Below are positions 54,156-64,000 of a DNA stretch of 64,000 nucleotides, piece after piece. The notes under the pieces are model-generated. The model was given only the letters and a program-made list of their open reading frames with translations, had not been told where the DNA came from and did not search any database. This DNA comes from Phytophthora hibernalis (Eukaryota; Oomycota; Peronosporomycetes; Peronosporales; Peronosporaceae), in NCBI GenBank assembly GCA_012656075.1, contig JAAKBF010000049.1, forward strand, positions 741,662 through 805,661, read 5' to 3'. The stretch's first letter is position 1. Every line of letters begins with the position of its first letter. The position numbers were made by a program, and so were the translations under genes.

Positions 54156-54338
54156 TTGTAAAAATAGGATCTCCTGCATGGCTTTCACAATAATAGAACT
54201 GATAATGCATGTTTTAGCGATTTGAAAAGCACAACTAACGATCGCTACTTGAAAGCGTAAAAATATCATTATTAGTCGTGCTAAAATCACTAATATTAGT
54301 ACAAATGATTTAGTACTACCGACACGGTCCTCACGAAT

Positions 54339-54530
54339 TACAGATTCCGCCCACTAACTTGCACACCCAGTCTTTCTATACCCTTGGTAAACCAGTACAA
54401 ACGATGTATCAGTTTAAGGAGGGAATGAGTGATTAAATTAGAGACTGCAATACATTATTTTAGGAGCATAACTAATAGCCTGTGTGAACTTAAAAAGGGC
54501 AGCTGTGCAAGTTAGTGGAGGGAATCTGTA
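54339..54530. mobile_element. TA-flanked MITE, family 4
   Basis: 188-bp element 54341-54528. Terminal repeats CAGATTCC(G/C)(C/T)CCACTAAC, continuing TTGCACA, 23 of 25 matching and flanked by TA on both sides. Non-coding. Confidence 0.85.
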
Positions 54531-54563
54531 GTGTGGCAACACGATTTAGTTTACAGTAAATCT

Positions 54564-55961
54564 ACCGCCCATGTATCCTTGCCCATGTGCAGACCTGTTT
54601 TATAAACATGCTTGGCCATGTTTGTAATTTTTAATTTATCTTGCAGTTTTATTTTGCAAATTTGACGTCACTCATTTCTGCCACGCGTCGTTCGAGCGAG
54701 AAGCCTCCCTCCCGCATCTGTTGCAGCCCCGTGAGCTCTGCCCAGCCCGGAGCGCTCCGAAGTCGCCCACGCAAGCGTCGCTCGATCTCCAGTACCCCGG
54801 CGTGCATCACCCCCGTCCAACGGCATAGAGAAGGCCGCGTGTCTCTGCTCCACAGTCGCCCGCGTCTTTCCTCAAGGACACCCTGTATCACGGCACCACG
54901 GTCGCCTCCACCAACGTTTCTCCTCGCCACCGCCCCGACGTTCCAGGGCGCTCAACCGCTGACGCAGCACACATGCACGTGCCGCCGCAGTAGTACAGCA
55001 CACAGCCGCATTCAGAAGGTGAATTGAGTCGTGTCGTGAGGTACGCCAGGCGCTGAATGAAGAGCTGTGATGTCAGTCATCTAATCGGGCTTATGTTTGT
55101 ACTTGCGCAGGTCCTTCAGACAGCGGCCGCTTCCGCTTCTCACCGCTTCACGTGTACGCTTCTGCTGCTGCAAGTGTACGTGTGCATGGTGGCGCCTTTG
55201 AGCGTGCTTCTGCCCGTTTTGAGCCACTGGACGTGTTTGGTGATTGACAAGACGAAAAGGGTGATCTACTGCTATGATAGAATGAACAAGCGGGCGAACT
55301 ACAGCTTACTGGGGGCGTTGGCACACGAGTTGGTCAAGCGAGGTCTATCTAGTGAACACCAGGTCATTTCTGTTCAAAGCCCAATCCAGAAAGACAGCGA
55401 TAATTGCGGGTTGTTCGTCTGCGTGTTCTTCTGGCGCCGGGTTGACAAGGAGGCAGGCAACGACTACACGAAGGATGGTGTCGTTGGGATATCTTGCAGA
55501 CGGTGGTGAATTTCAGCAACAGCTACGAGAACGAAGAGCAGTGAGCTAAGGTCGAATTTTGCTAAATGCCTCAATACATGTTACAATTTGCAGACTGCCA
55601 TGTTTCCCCATGTTTTCCATGTTTTGACTCGAAACATGCCCAGGTGCATGTTCTTCCAGGTTTGACCATGTTGTTGACCTGTGCGTTGGCCGCCGTTCAA
55701 GTCAGGAAGATAGTTTCAGAACATGATCAACACAAGGTTATCCGCTTCCGACATTCCGACATCTCAATCAGTCTTGAATTTGCAGCTCATCCTGTCAACA
55801 TGTTTCTACAGGTTTCCCCACATGTCAAAGCATGCTAGCAATATATTACGATGCTGCTGTAATCTATCCGTCATTTATTCCCATGTTTGCCCATGTTTCA
55901 CCGATTCATGGGCATTGGGCATGTTTATTTTCCCCTAACCCTGTTTGGACTCATGGGCGGT
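54564..55961. mobile_element. Possible TIR element carrying an Ulp1-like protease
   Basis: ACCGCCCATGTATCC at the left (54564) and GGACTCATGGGCGGT at the right (55947-55961) are inverted (13 of 15). Both ends are rich in CCATGT words (for example 55600-55930). No target duplication was found, so the boundaries are tentative. Confidence 0.4.
55081..55509 (+). pseudogene. Ulp1-like (peptidase C48) protease fragment
   Basis: The catalytic set is seen: His in LSHWTCLVID, Asp in IYCYDRMNKR, Gln in SVQSPIQKDSDNCG and Cys in the same motif (NCGLFVCVFFWRR). Only the C-terminal half of a protease domain, without the rest of a MULE. It ends in a different frame from a family-like end. Confidence 0.65.
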
Positions 55962-56228
55962 ATCGCCAGCCTTTAGTTTAATGTTGCTTGATGACAACAC
56001 ACTCATCGTTTGGCAACTTTGGCAACTTTAGTGTTAGGTTGCCGGATGTCAACAAAACTTTCTAGGGCCACAGTTCTTCGAACTGCGAATTGGAAGGGTT
56101 GAAAACGTTGAAAACTTTTTATCGCTAATTGGTTGCTCGAACGAGATGGGGGAACCGCAGGACTAATAAGCTGCTAAAACATTCGCTTCAAACATTTATT
56201 TCTCGATTTGACAAGCTGTCGTTTCAAT

Positions 56229-57789
56229 TTATAACAAACACTCGAACCACTTCACAGATTTTTGCGAGTCTTTGAAGATATCATCCCCAGTCAAAAACAC
56301 AGTGTCAGCGTGATTGAGCTCCGGCCGGTAGAATTTAACTGTGTAGCTTTTGCGGAATTGAGACTCATCCAGACCAATGGCGCAGCTCTGGAATTCCACA
56401 AGGGCGTCGTTTTCGGGGATTTGTGTGGCGCAGTGAGAAGCATAATCGCTTCGTACAGCGAGAAAATGCCATTGGGGTTGTCGCTGCACATCGCAGCACT
56501 TACATTGCCCGCCCCGCGTAAGCGTCTTGAGCCGCAACGTACGCTGAATCCAGCTCTTTGCTGGCATATTTCTCGTTTTGGTACATGAGCGATTGGCGAG
56601 ATACGGGCATTGGACATTGACCAAAGATGTCTAACAAATCCGTGACAAAGCTGGTGTACTCATTGTTGCAGAAGTCTCCGAAGCCATACATACTCCCAGC
56701 CATCGGTGAGCTTATAGCGACCCAAAACGCGCCTTCACCAAAGCTACAATTTCCAGTTGGCCATTGACATAACCAACCCGCCCATCGAATGGGTCACAAC
56801 AACAGTGTCCTTAATTATCCCCAGATCGACGTCGCTCGTGTCGCTCAACCGAAGAGCACGATCGCAGAGTTTCTGCTGGAGCAGGTCGTTTGTTCAGCTG
56901 TAGTCCATGGTGTTCAAAATAGCATATTTGACGGTCTTGCAGCAAGGAGCGTGAGCGTTCATGTCCCCCATTCGTCCGTTTGCCTTCTTTGGCGTGTCCT
57001 GCAGTTCCTCTATCTCGTTGGAGCTGCCTATACCATGGAAGAAAACATACGGTCGAGGTGTCGACTTGCACGTACACGACGACGATTCCATCGCCATGTG
57101 CTCTGCGGTTTTGAGGTTTCTTCTGCTGGTTGCAGGAATTTCTTCACCAGTTCACAATACAAAAGCAGTCGGCATCACTGAAGTTTCCTTCGCCACAATA
57201 TCACACGACTGCGTTGGCTTTGAAATGCTGACAGAATTCTCCAGGTACTTCACGTCGATTATCATATCACTGCTATATGCTGTGAAACCAGACTTGCCTA
57301 ACGCACAAATGGCAAAGTGTGCACCAGCGAAAGTTGTCTTAAACAGATTTCCACTCGGACACTCGATGGCCTCATCACCGATCGACGCGCTTGGGATCGG
57401 TGTCGCATCATTCAAAGCTGACATATTTGAGTCGAAAGGCAGCGTACTTGACGAAATGCACTGTACGTGCTCCTTGTCTCCATCCTTTGTCGACAAGTAA
57501 CCAGCTCCGTTCACGTACGAATATGTGAAGGTGCTGTCGTCTTCCAAGAACATCGCGTAGCCGCCATAAAATAAGCTTGAGTCATCAGCCGACACAATGG
57601 GGTTGCAAACACGTCGAACTCGGACTGACCGTGCAGCTTCATGGACTTGCGCTTGAAAGTGACGTGGAGTTTCACGAATGGAGCATCGACCATAAATGTT
57701 TCGAGCGCGCGACTTTGTCAGAGCACCGCATCATCTGATGCATTAGTAAGACGAATATGACGAGTGCCGATCGAATGTATCGACGCATT
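56229..57789 (-). pseudogene. Secreted lipase-like alpha/beta hydrolase, decayed paralogue
   Basis: Same family as 62270-63861. A signal-peptide-like start MRRYIRSALVIFVLLMHQ is at 57789, after which the frame shifts. Shared segments are VKLHVTFKRKSMKLHGQSE, SGNLFKTTFAGAHFAICAL, RPYVFFHGIGSSNEIEELQ, VVVTHSMGGLVM (nucleophile Ser in THSMG) and YRPELNHADTVFLTG (His region). A TGA follows YAILNTMDYS (about 56900), and other breaks lie near 57150, 56740, 56500 and 56400. Not functional as sequenced. Confidence 0.75.
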
Positions 57790-58032
57790 GGAGCGGCTAT
57801 TAATAGATGGAAAACCCAAGAATGACTTGTCTTGAGAAAACGTAAGTCCATCAACCGACGAAACGAAAAGAGCTTTCTATTGGCTAAAATAAATGGTTTA
57901 TTAACGTGTTTGACGTTTGAGTGACTTGAACGGAAGAACGCGACTGCGCGTGGTGTCAGCCTCGCGCACCAATCTCAACACGGTGGTGAGTTTGACCTGG
58001 TCCGTTCTACGCGTGCGTGTGCTAGGCTTTAA

Positions 58033-58811
58033 CTACAGTGTATCATACCCCGTCTTGAACAGCTCGATGGCGTGTTCTTCATCGCAGATGACCGGCATTG
58101 GTAAGCCCTTTTGCACTTCGATGCCGTTGATAATGTGCCTCATTATCATCGACCAATCTGATAGAGTTGCTTTCTTTTTGGTGTGCTCAGATCGTCGGAT
58201 GAAATACCGTTGTACGGATGATACCCGCGCCTGACATCGCCAAACCACCACAGCACCACAGCATCCAAGCTGCAAGTGGATCAATGCTAGGGAAATCAAA
58301 GTCTCTCGGCAGCAGGTGAAATTTTTCTCCCCATGTATAGTTTTGACGGGCCGGTGCTGACGATGATACACTTGTTGGATCTTTCGTATTCGTTCCCTGC
58401 AGGTCCAAGCCCGTCAAGAGAGACGTGAGTTCCTCGCGTAGCAGCTTCCTTGTGATATTACCTGCCGCTACGCCTGTTTTCTCCAGCACATGCTCCATTC
58501 GCTGCTCCAACATATCGGGGAGAGCATCAATCGATTTTTGCTGCCTGTCTAGTTTTTTATATAGTTCAATATGGGGTGGATATTCCAGTTGGGTGCATCG
58601 TTTTCGACTCCTCGTTCTCCAAATTTGATAAAAACTCATCCAAAATCGCCGGGTTAGTAAACACTGAGGTTGACCGCAGTTGATGATTGCTGGGCAGCTC
58701 GTTTAGAAGAAATTCGACATGTTGCACTAATGAGGCAAGACAAAGCTCCAAAATTGCAACGAGATTAGGATCCCTCCTGTCCACAACGCCCTGCGAGCTT
58801 CCATCACTCAT
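58033..58811 (-). pseudogene. Unrecognised ORF remnant of a likely multicopy family
   Basis: Minus strand. SSQGVVDRRDPNLVAILEL and FLLNELPSNHQL, then KKLDRQQKSIDALPDMLEQ (helical), YTWGEKFHLLPRDFDFPSI and IDPLAAWMLW. A last part reads ATLSDWSMIMRHIINGIEV. Two frame changes. The W-G-x-F-H-x-x-P pattern suggests a repeated oomycete family, but I cannot name it. Confidence 0.4.
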
Positions 58812-59076
58812 GACATCTTTTTGAGCACTGCCTGCAGGCTGACTTGTACGCTAGTATTTTGGCCAATGAGAGAGCGGTCTTATCGTCGGCGAATGGACTT
58901 ACGATTTCTCGGAAGAATTCGATCCGTAGCCGCTCATAGTGGATCACAGTCATAAAAGCCGATCGGGATTCGTAATTCCTTGAAAATATAAGTCCATTTG
59001 CATACGTTTTGATGGGAAACGTCATATGAAACTTACTGAACACCCGGAATGACTTGACTATGGTGCACCAGCACAT

Positions 59077-60950
59077 TGCCCCCTTAAATGATTACGTGAA
59101 GATATAAGGCAAACTATACCGGTAACGGTATTTTATATTAATTCTCTGAATTTTTTCAGATCTAAGGAGGGATCCGAATGCGTTAGGGTAAATATGAAGT
59201 CATGGTGGAAGCTTTTATTATAGGGTGGCAGTATTTTTTCCTTTGAGGCGTACAAATAGTCATAACGCTTGACGGCAAGCTTTGAGCCTACCAGCGCGTC
59301 CTATAGTGCACCTAAGATTATCATCTATAACACTAGCAGATTCTGCGGCTGCGAATCAGGCGCAGGAGATGCGCCGAGGACGTGGTCATATACATTGTAG
59401 GTGGAGTCCACGCTGTATAAAATCTACTGTAACAGGATTCGTTACTATTATGGCCAATACATGTAGTATGCATATGGAGTGTTACTTAGAAATGGTAAAG
59501 TATAGTGAAACTAATATATGCAGATGTACGGTGGTTGTGGAGCCACGTTGGCTCTATCAGCCCAAACTGCGGATACGGCTCACTCTTCGTTGTGACCGCC
59601 ATCCCCCAAAACTCCCGAGTCCTCCAAATACCTATATATCTACCACATGAACATGCACACTCTATAATAACTGTTAGCGGCCCTGGTTAGGCTGTGCTTG
59701 TAAACAAGCACTGGCAACTTGCCAGTGGCACTTCAATACTTTAAACTCGAGAAATCATAAATTTCTGAACTTCTTCGCGCGCAGTTCGACTTTGTACTTG
59801 TAATATAGCATTCGCACACAATGTTTATCGATAGCAGTACATGTGCATGTAATACTGTATGAACCGGTAAGTGCTGCAAATCAGTTACTTCGTTATTCTT
59901 CGATATTTGTCTTAACATGTAAATGGGGTGTCCGTCACGCATTTTACGTCATTCCTGAGGTAATAGCTCGACTCCGGGTTGAAACTAAGATTTGACCCAA
60001 CGAACACGCAATACCAGGCCGCCTTAAATCCGGCGTTTGGCCCGGCCATAACCCCAGTTTAAAAGATTGGGAAACTCCGGAATAAAATATCTTGTTAAAT
60101 GTATGGTGTTCATCGTTTGCCCTGCGTTGTGGCATCTAGCGACACATATCCTCGTTTTCGTGGCAAGTTATCATCACTAATACCGGCAGACAAAAGCCCA
60201 GCTGACGCCAGCAAGCGCAAGCACAACAACAAGATCGAAATGTCCAAAGAAGGTCCGAGTAGAGAGCTTCCAGGGCCACGTGGCGCCGCAGCATCCCTAG
60301 CGCCGGAGTGCGTACCAGAAGGTCACTCTACAACAGAGAAAGCAGCATGCTTCTCAACAAGACTTGAGACGTTTTAGTGCAGCACAAAAGGCTCGTGCGG
60401 GTTCGTGCAGACTTCGGGCAGATGCATGCGATGGTTGTTCGCACTTAAACCTCGGCAAAAATGCTTTTAATTTAACAAATAGACGTGCTTGAACCGCTTC
60501 CGTACTGGTCTAGCGGAGCTCTCACTGGAGCGGATCTTCTAATCAAAACCGTACGAGTATCTTAGACGCGTAACCGATGGATAAATCGCGACATAACAGC
60601 CTGGAAGCTCGTGTTTCCAGACGCCGGTTTAAACAAATTGAAAACGTCGGTATACGGCTAAACCGGCTCGCCAGATTTTAGGCAGGCTGCGGCAATACAG
60701 AATCTGTATTACAGATTAACTTCGAACATCTGGGACCTGATCACAATTTTTTTTAACCGTAACAATCTTGCGAACCTCAGCTAAGATTTGACACAACACG
60801 CAATACAGATACATCAAACATCTGGGACCTGGTCACATCTATCGCCACATGTAGGTACACAGCGTAACGTCAGCAACAATCAGCCTTCCTGTTCTGTACG
60901 GTGATAGTTTCCAAGCAACGCAATGCCTCAGACCAATTTAACCAACGTTG
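59077..60950. other. Gene-poor stretch
   Basis: No supported genes. ATCTGGGACCTG(A/G)TCAC occurs at 60728-60745 and 60827-60844 as a short direct repeat. Confidence 0.4.
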
Positions 60951-61411
60951 CAGATTAACCTGTCCTACATGATACCTGACAAACCTGATACACTGCTATA
61001 CCTGATACGAAATCGATCCACCGATTTTGGTAGTTAGTAAAATGTATGGAGTAAATCTGATACCTATCGAACCTGATATCTGATAGCCAATTTGGCGGGA
61101 TTTGATACTACCTAGCCGGGGTTAAAGTCGTTCGGAATGGATGTCTGAGTAGTTTTCTCTTCTTGGTCGAGCAAATGCCATCGGGCACTCGTAGCTGTAG
61201 CTTCCAAAGGTCTTTCAGCAGCTTTTCCTCAAGTTCAGGGTGCTCGGGCAGCAAAATGTAGTACCGTAGTATCAGATGGTAACTGCTGTTTTGCATCAAG
61301 TGGTGGTTGTAGCGTGGACTATCGCTACCGTCTACTTCCAAATCTGATAGTATTGCTATACCTGCTAAGACCGTTGTCCACGGATACTATCAGGTGTGCC
61401 AGGTTAATCTG
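60951..61411. repeat. Inverted-repeat-bounded segment, possible MITE
   Basis: CAGATTAACCTG at 60951-60962 and its exact reverse complement at 61400-61411, with imperfect pairing continuing inside (CTACATGATACC against ACACCTGATAGT). CCTGATA words recur throughout. A minus-strand ORF at 61108-61341 has no recognised family. Confidence 0.5.
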
Positions 61412-62269
61412 TATTTTCTATGGTACGATCTTACTGTACCATGTACCAACAGGTATAATGGCTACATGTCGGTTCATTTTATGTGTCAAATCCTTGTTCT
61501 ATGTTGCATTTGTATACATCTGATTGCGATACATGCAATTTCTTCACGAACACCCTCGTAGATGCCATTTTCAGCGCCGCAATGCTTTAGAACTAGGGCA
61601 GCAATGTAAACACGACTGGAACGATGTAGTTTGTCTTATATCGGTCTTAGAGCACTGTTTATTTAATATCAAACGAAAAACTACCGGAATACATTGGCTT
61701 TTCAAATACCGTTTCAAAACAGCCATATTTGGCGGGTTGTTAGGGGCAATCCGAGTTAATAAGAGACGGCAATGCTGACACCTCCTCGCACGTACGCCAG
61801 ATCGTAGCTGTTCAGCCTTCGGATCACAAATCACTCACGAGTCCAAAAAGGCGCAGAAAAACAAGTGGTTGTGAAGGACAACAGGTGTGAAATCCATATC
61901 CTGAAGGATAACACTAAGCAATATCAGGAGCCCGTTTCACATCATCGAACTTGTTCCCCTGAACCTACCGTAGTGATGTTTTGTGCACTACCGGTATGCT
62001 CTTTCGTGCAGATGTATTTTTTATTACGAATATAGTCCTGATAAAGAAACGAAAAGTGCCTAACGTCAAAAGCTTTGATTCGGGGCAATTCATACCCGAC
62101 TAGAGGTTCGCTAATATTTTTTTAAATATAGTAATTTTAAATACATCTTGTAGGTGCAAATACTACGTAGTACAGTGTAGTTAGTACTGCGTAGTACTAC
62201 TGTAGCAGTGAGGTTGAATTTAAGTGAAGGACGCCTAACAACACGTATTCCTTTTCCTACGTATGAAGT
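61412..62269. other. Non-coding
   Basis: TACTACGTAGTACAGTG (62161 on) forms a short imperfect hairpin with GTACTGCGTAGTAC (62184 on). Otherwise nothing supported. Confidence 0.4.
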
Positions 62270-63861
62270 TTAGAGCGCCAGACACTCAAACCACTTGAAA
62301 GGTTTCTGCGTGTTCTTGAGGACACCTTCACCATTCAAAAACGCAGTGTCCGCGTGATTTAGCTGCGGCCTGTAAAATCGATCACTGTAGTGGTTGCCAA
62401 AAAGGTTGTCGTCGAGGCCGCCCAAGCAGCTATAGAGCTCTACGAGAGCATCGTTCTTCAGGGACTTGTGCGGGATTAGTGTGCCACCTAGAATACAGGA
62501 GGCTTGGTAACGCGACAGAAGACCAAAGAAACTGTCACTGCACATCGCAGCCGACACATTTCCGCGGTATGCTTCTTGAGCAGCCACATAAGCTGCTTCG
62601 ATGGATGGAGTACTGTACCACTCGTTTTCGTAGGTGGTTGACTTCCGTGACTTTGGCATGGGGCAATGGCCCAACAATTTGAACAACCCAGTGGCAATTG
62701 TGCTATCCTCGTCGGTGCATGTATCGAGCAGGAAGTCAGACGCCATACTGCCACGCATCGGGGAACTTATAGCCACCCACGTTGTCGTCGGGAAAACTTG
62801 CACTTCCCTGGCAAGGGCTCCAGCCATGACCAAGCCGCCCATCGAATGCGTCACGATAATCGTATTGTCAATAGTTCCTGCGGCCACGTCGCTGGTTGGG
62901 CTCATTGAAAGTGAGTGATCGCAAAATCTCTGTTGGAGGTGTCATTCCTCCAGCCAGCATCATTCGTGTTGAGGACAGCGTACTTGATCGTAGAGCAGCA
63001 AGGAGCGTGGCCGTGAATATCACCATACTTGTTCTTTGTCATCTCTGGGGTATCCTGCAGCTCCTCCATTTCATTCGGGTTGCCCAGACCGTGGAAGAAG
63101 ACGCACGGGCGAGGGTAGATGGACACGGACACTCCGTTGCCTCCATCGCCATGTGCGAGGTCGTCTCCAGTTTTCTCGACGCAGTAGCCGGTAAGGCGTT
63201 ACCAGTAGTGAGAGCAAGTGCTGTCGGTGTCAACGACGTAGGCTTTGCTAAAACCTCACACGAAGAAGTTCCATCGCTCAACTCCGGCTTCTCAATACTA
63301 ACAGGTCCATCCAGATACTCCACATCAATGTCCAGGTCACTGCTCACTGCGGTGAAGCCGGACTCGCCGGACGTGCAGATAGCGTAGTGGGTACCAGCGA
63401 ACGTCGTTTTAAACAGGTTTCCACTGGCACACTCGAGTTGTTTTGCCCACCGCCGCGCTCGGAATCCGCATAGCTTCATTAAGCGCAGGTAGAATCTTGT
63501 CGAATGGCAGTGTGTGAGACGGAAGACATCGAACTGTTTCTAGAGTAGAAGAGTCCGCAGTCGTCAAGTAAGCGGAACCATCAACGAACGTGTACGTGAA
63601 ATCGGTGTCTTCGTCTTGGAACGAGGCGTATCCGTTGTACAGCACGCTGGCGCCGTTAGCGGACACGACCGGTGTAGCGTAGACGTCGAACTCAGATTGT
63701 CCGTGCAGCTTCATGGACTTTCGCTTGAAGGTGACATGGAGCTTCACGGATGAAACATCGGCTAGTGATCCTTTCAATTGGCGGTGCGTTGTATCTACGG
63801 CGGATGTGGAGGCGAGGAAAGCGACTGAAGCAACGAGCAGGACTCTCATTGAAGCGACCAT
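62270..63861 (-). CDS. Secreted lipase-like alpha/beta hydrolase
   Basis: Minus strand, about 525 residues in three frames. Signal peptide MRVLLVASVAFLASTSA (start at 63861, or at the Met four codons on). The N-terminal beta-rich part has VKLHVTFKRKSMKLHGQSE and FTYTFVDGSAYLTT. The hydrolase fold begins with PCVFFHGLGNPNEMEEL (oxyanion HG). The nucleophile Ser is in IIVTHSMGGLVMAGAL (THSMG in place of GHSMG). The active-site His is likely in RPQLNHADTAFLNG near the end, stop at 62270. Several Cys pairs (LDTCTDED, APCC, MCSDS) suit an extracellular enzyme. Frame breaks at about 63441-63444 (T run on plus), 63113-63115 (G run on plus) and 62910-62950. At least two are homopolymer indels. Confidence 0.75.
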
Positions 63862-64000
63862 TGTTGGAATGGGGGCCTTGTCTCTTAGCTGGATAAACCA
63901 ACAATGACAGGAGTGATCAATGTTGGTATTTTTGACGTTGTTCGAGTTGGAACCGTATCGCAGGGCTCACATTTGTAATAGTGTACATGCTCGGCGTATA
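63862..64000. other. Upstream region of the hydrolase gene
   Basis: Non-coding to the window edge. Confidence 0.4.

Noticed and set aside
1..64000. CRISPR arrays, operons or bacterial defence systems
   Set aside because: Short spliceosomal introns, eukaryotic transposons and lack of regular spaced repeats rule out a prokaryotic source.

Overview
The window looks like nuclear DNA from a plant-pathogenic oomycete, most likely Phytophthora or a close relative. The grounds are short GT-AG introns of 60-80 bases, two secreted effector-like genes of the RXLR/LWY type, a two-domain FKBP, and a very high load of decayed transposons of the kinds common in Phytophthora genomes (copia, LINE, MULE with an Ulp1 protease, piggyBac, Harbinger-like, Tc1/mariner and TA-flanked MITEs). 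No species is claimed.

Layout. 1-5 kb is gene-rich: the 3' end of an unknown gene, a three-repeat MYB gene with four introns, and a SlyD-FKBP fusion gene. From 4.64 to 13.43 kb lies the wreck of a second uroporphyrinogen-III methyltransferase (SUMT) gene. It is split into two complementary pieces on the minus strand by about 8.1 kb of inserted DNA holding a SINE-like repeat, pieces of host genes (a membrane protein, a protein kinase and a DENR-like factor) and a MULE-Ulp1 transposon. From 14.3 to 17.3 kb a glucosidase II alpha-like gene remnant is interrupted by a copia element with a 5-bp target duplication. A 4-kb LINE flanked by 14-bp repeats fills 18.6-22.7 kb. A secreted effector candidate is at 23.6-24.3 kb and a large LWY-repeat effector gene at 27.1-29.5 kb. 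A second, longer copia copy occupies 30.0-33.9 kb. Decayed DNA transposases and MITEs dominate 34-40.5 kb, with one clean hypothetical ORF (37.6-38.6 kb).

The second gene-rich island is 40.8-43.6 kb: an intact FN3-like membrane protein, the best SUMT copy, and a decayed FKBP tail. FKBP and SUMT are tail-to-tail here too. Locus B is therefore an inverted duplicate of locus A, and each locus keeps the gene the other has lost. From 44 to 55 kb there is a piggyBac-like transposase, a mariner gene with one half inverted, a MITE, a repeat shared with 13.8 kb, and an Ulp1-bearing TIR element. The last 8 kb hold two paralogous secreted lipase-like alpha/beta hydrolase genes on the minus strand; the distal copy is nearly complete and the proximal one is decayed.

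A caution: several otherwise healthy host genes (MYB, FKBP, SUMT, distal hydrolase) carry single-base frame breaks at homopolymer runs. This looks more like draft-assembly indels than biological decay, so I separate these from the stop-ridden transposon remnants.
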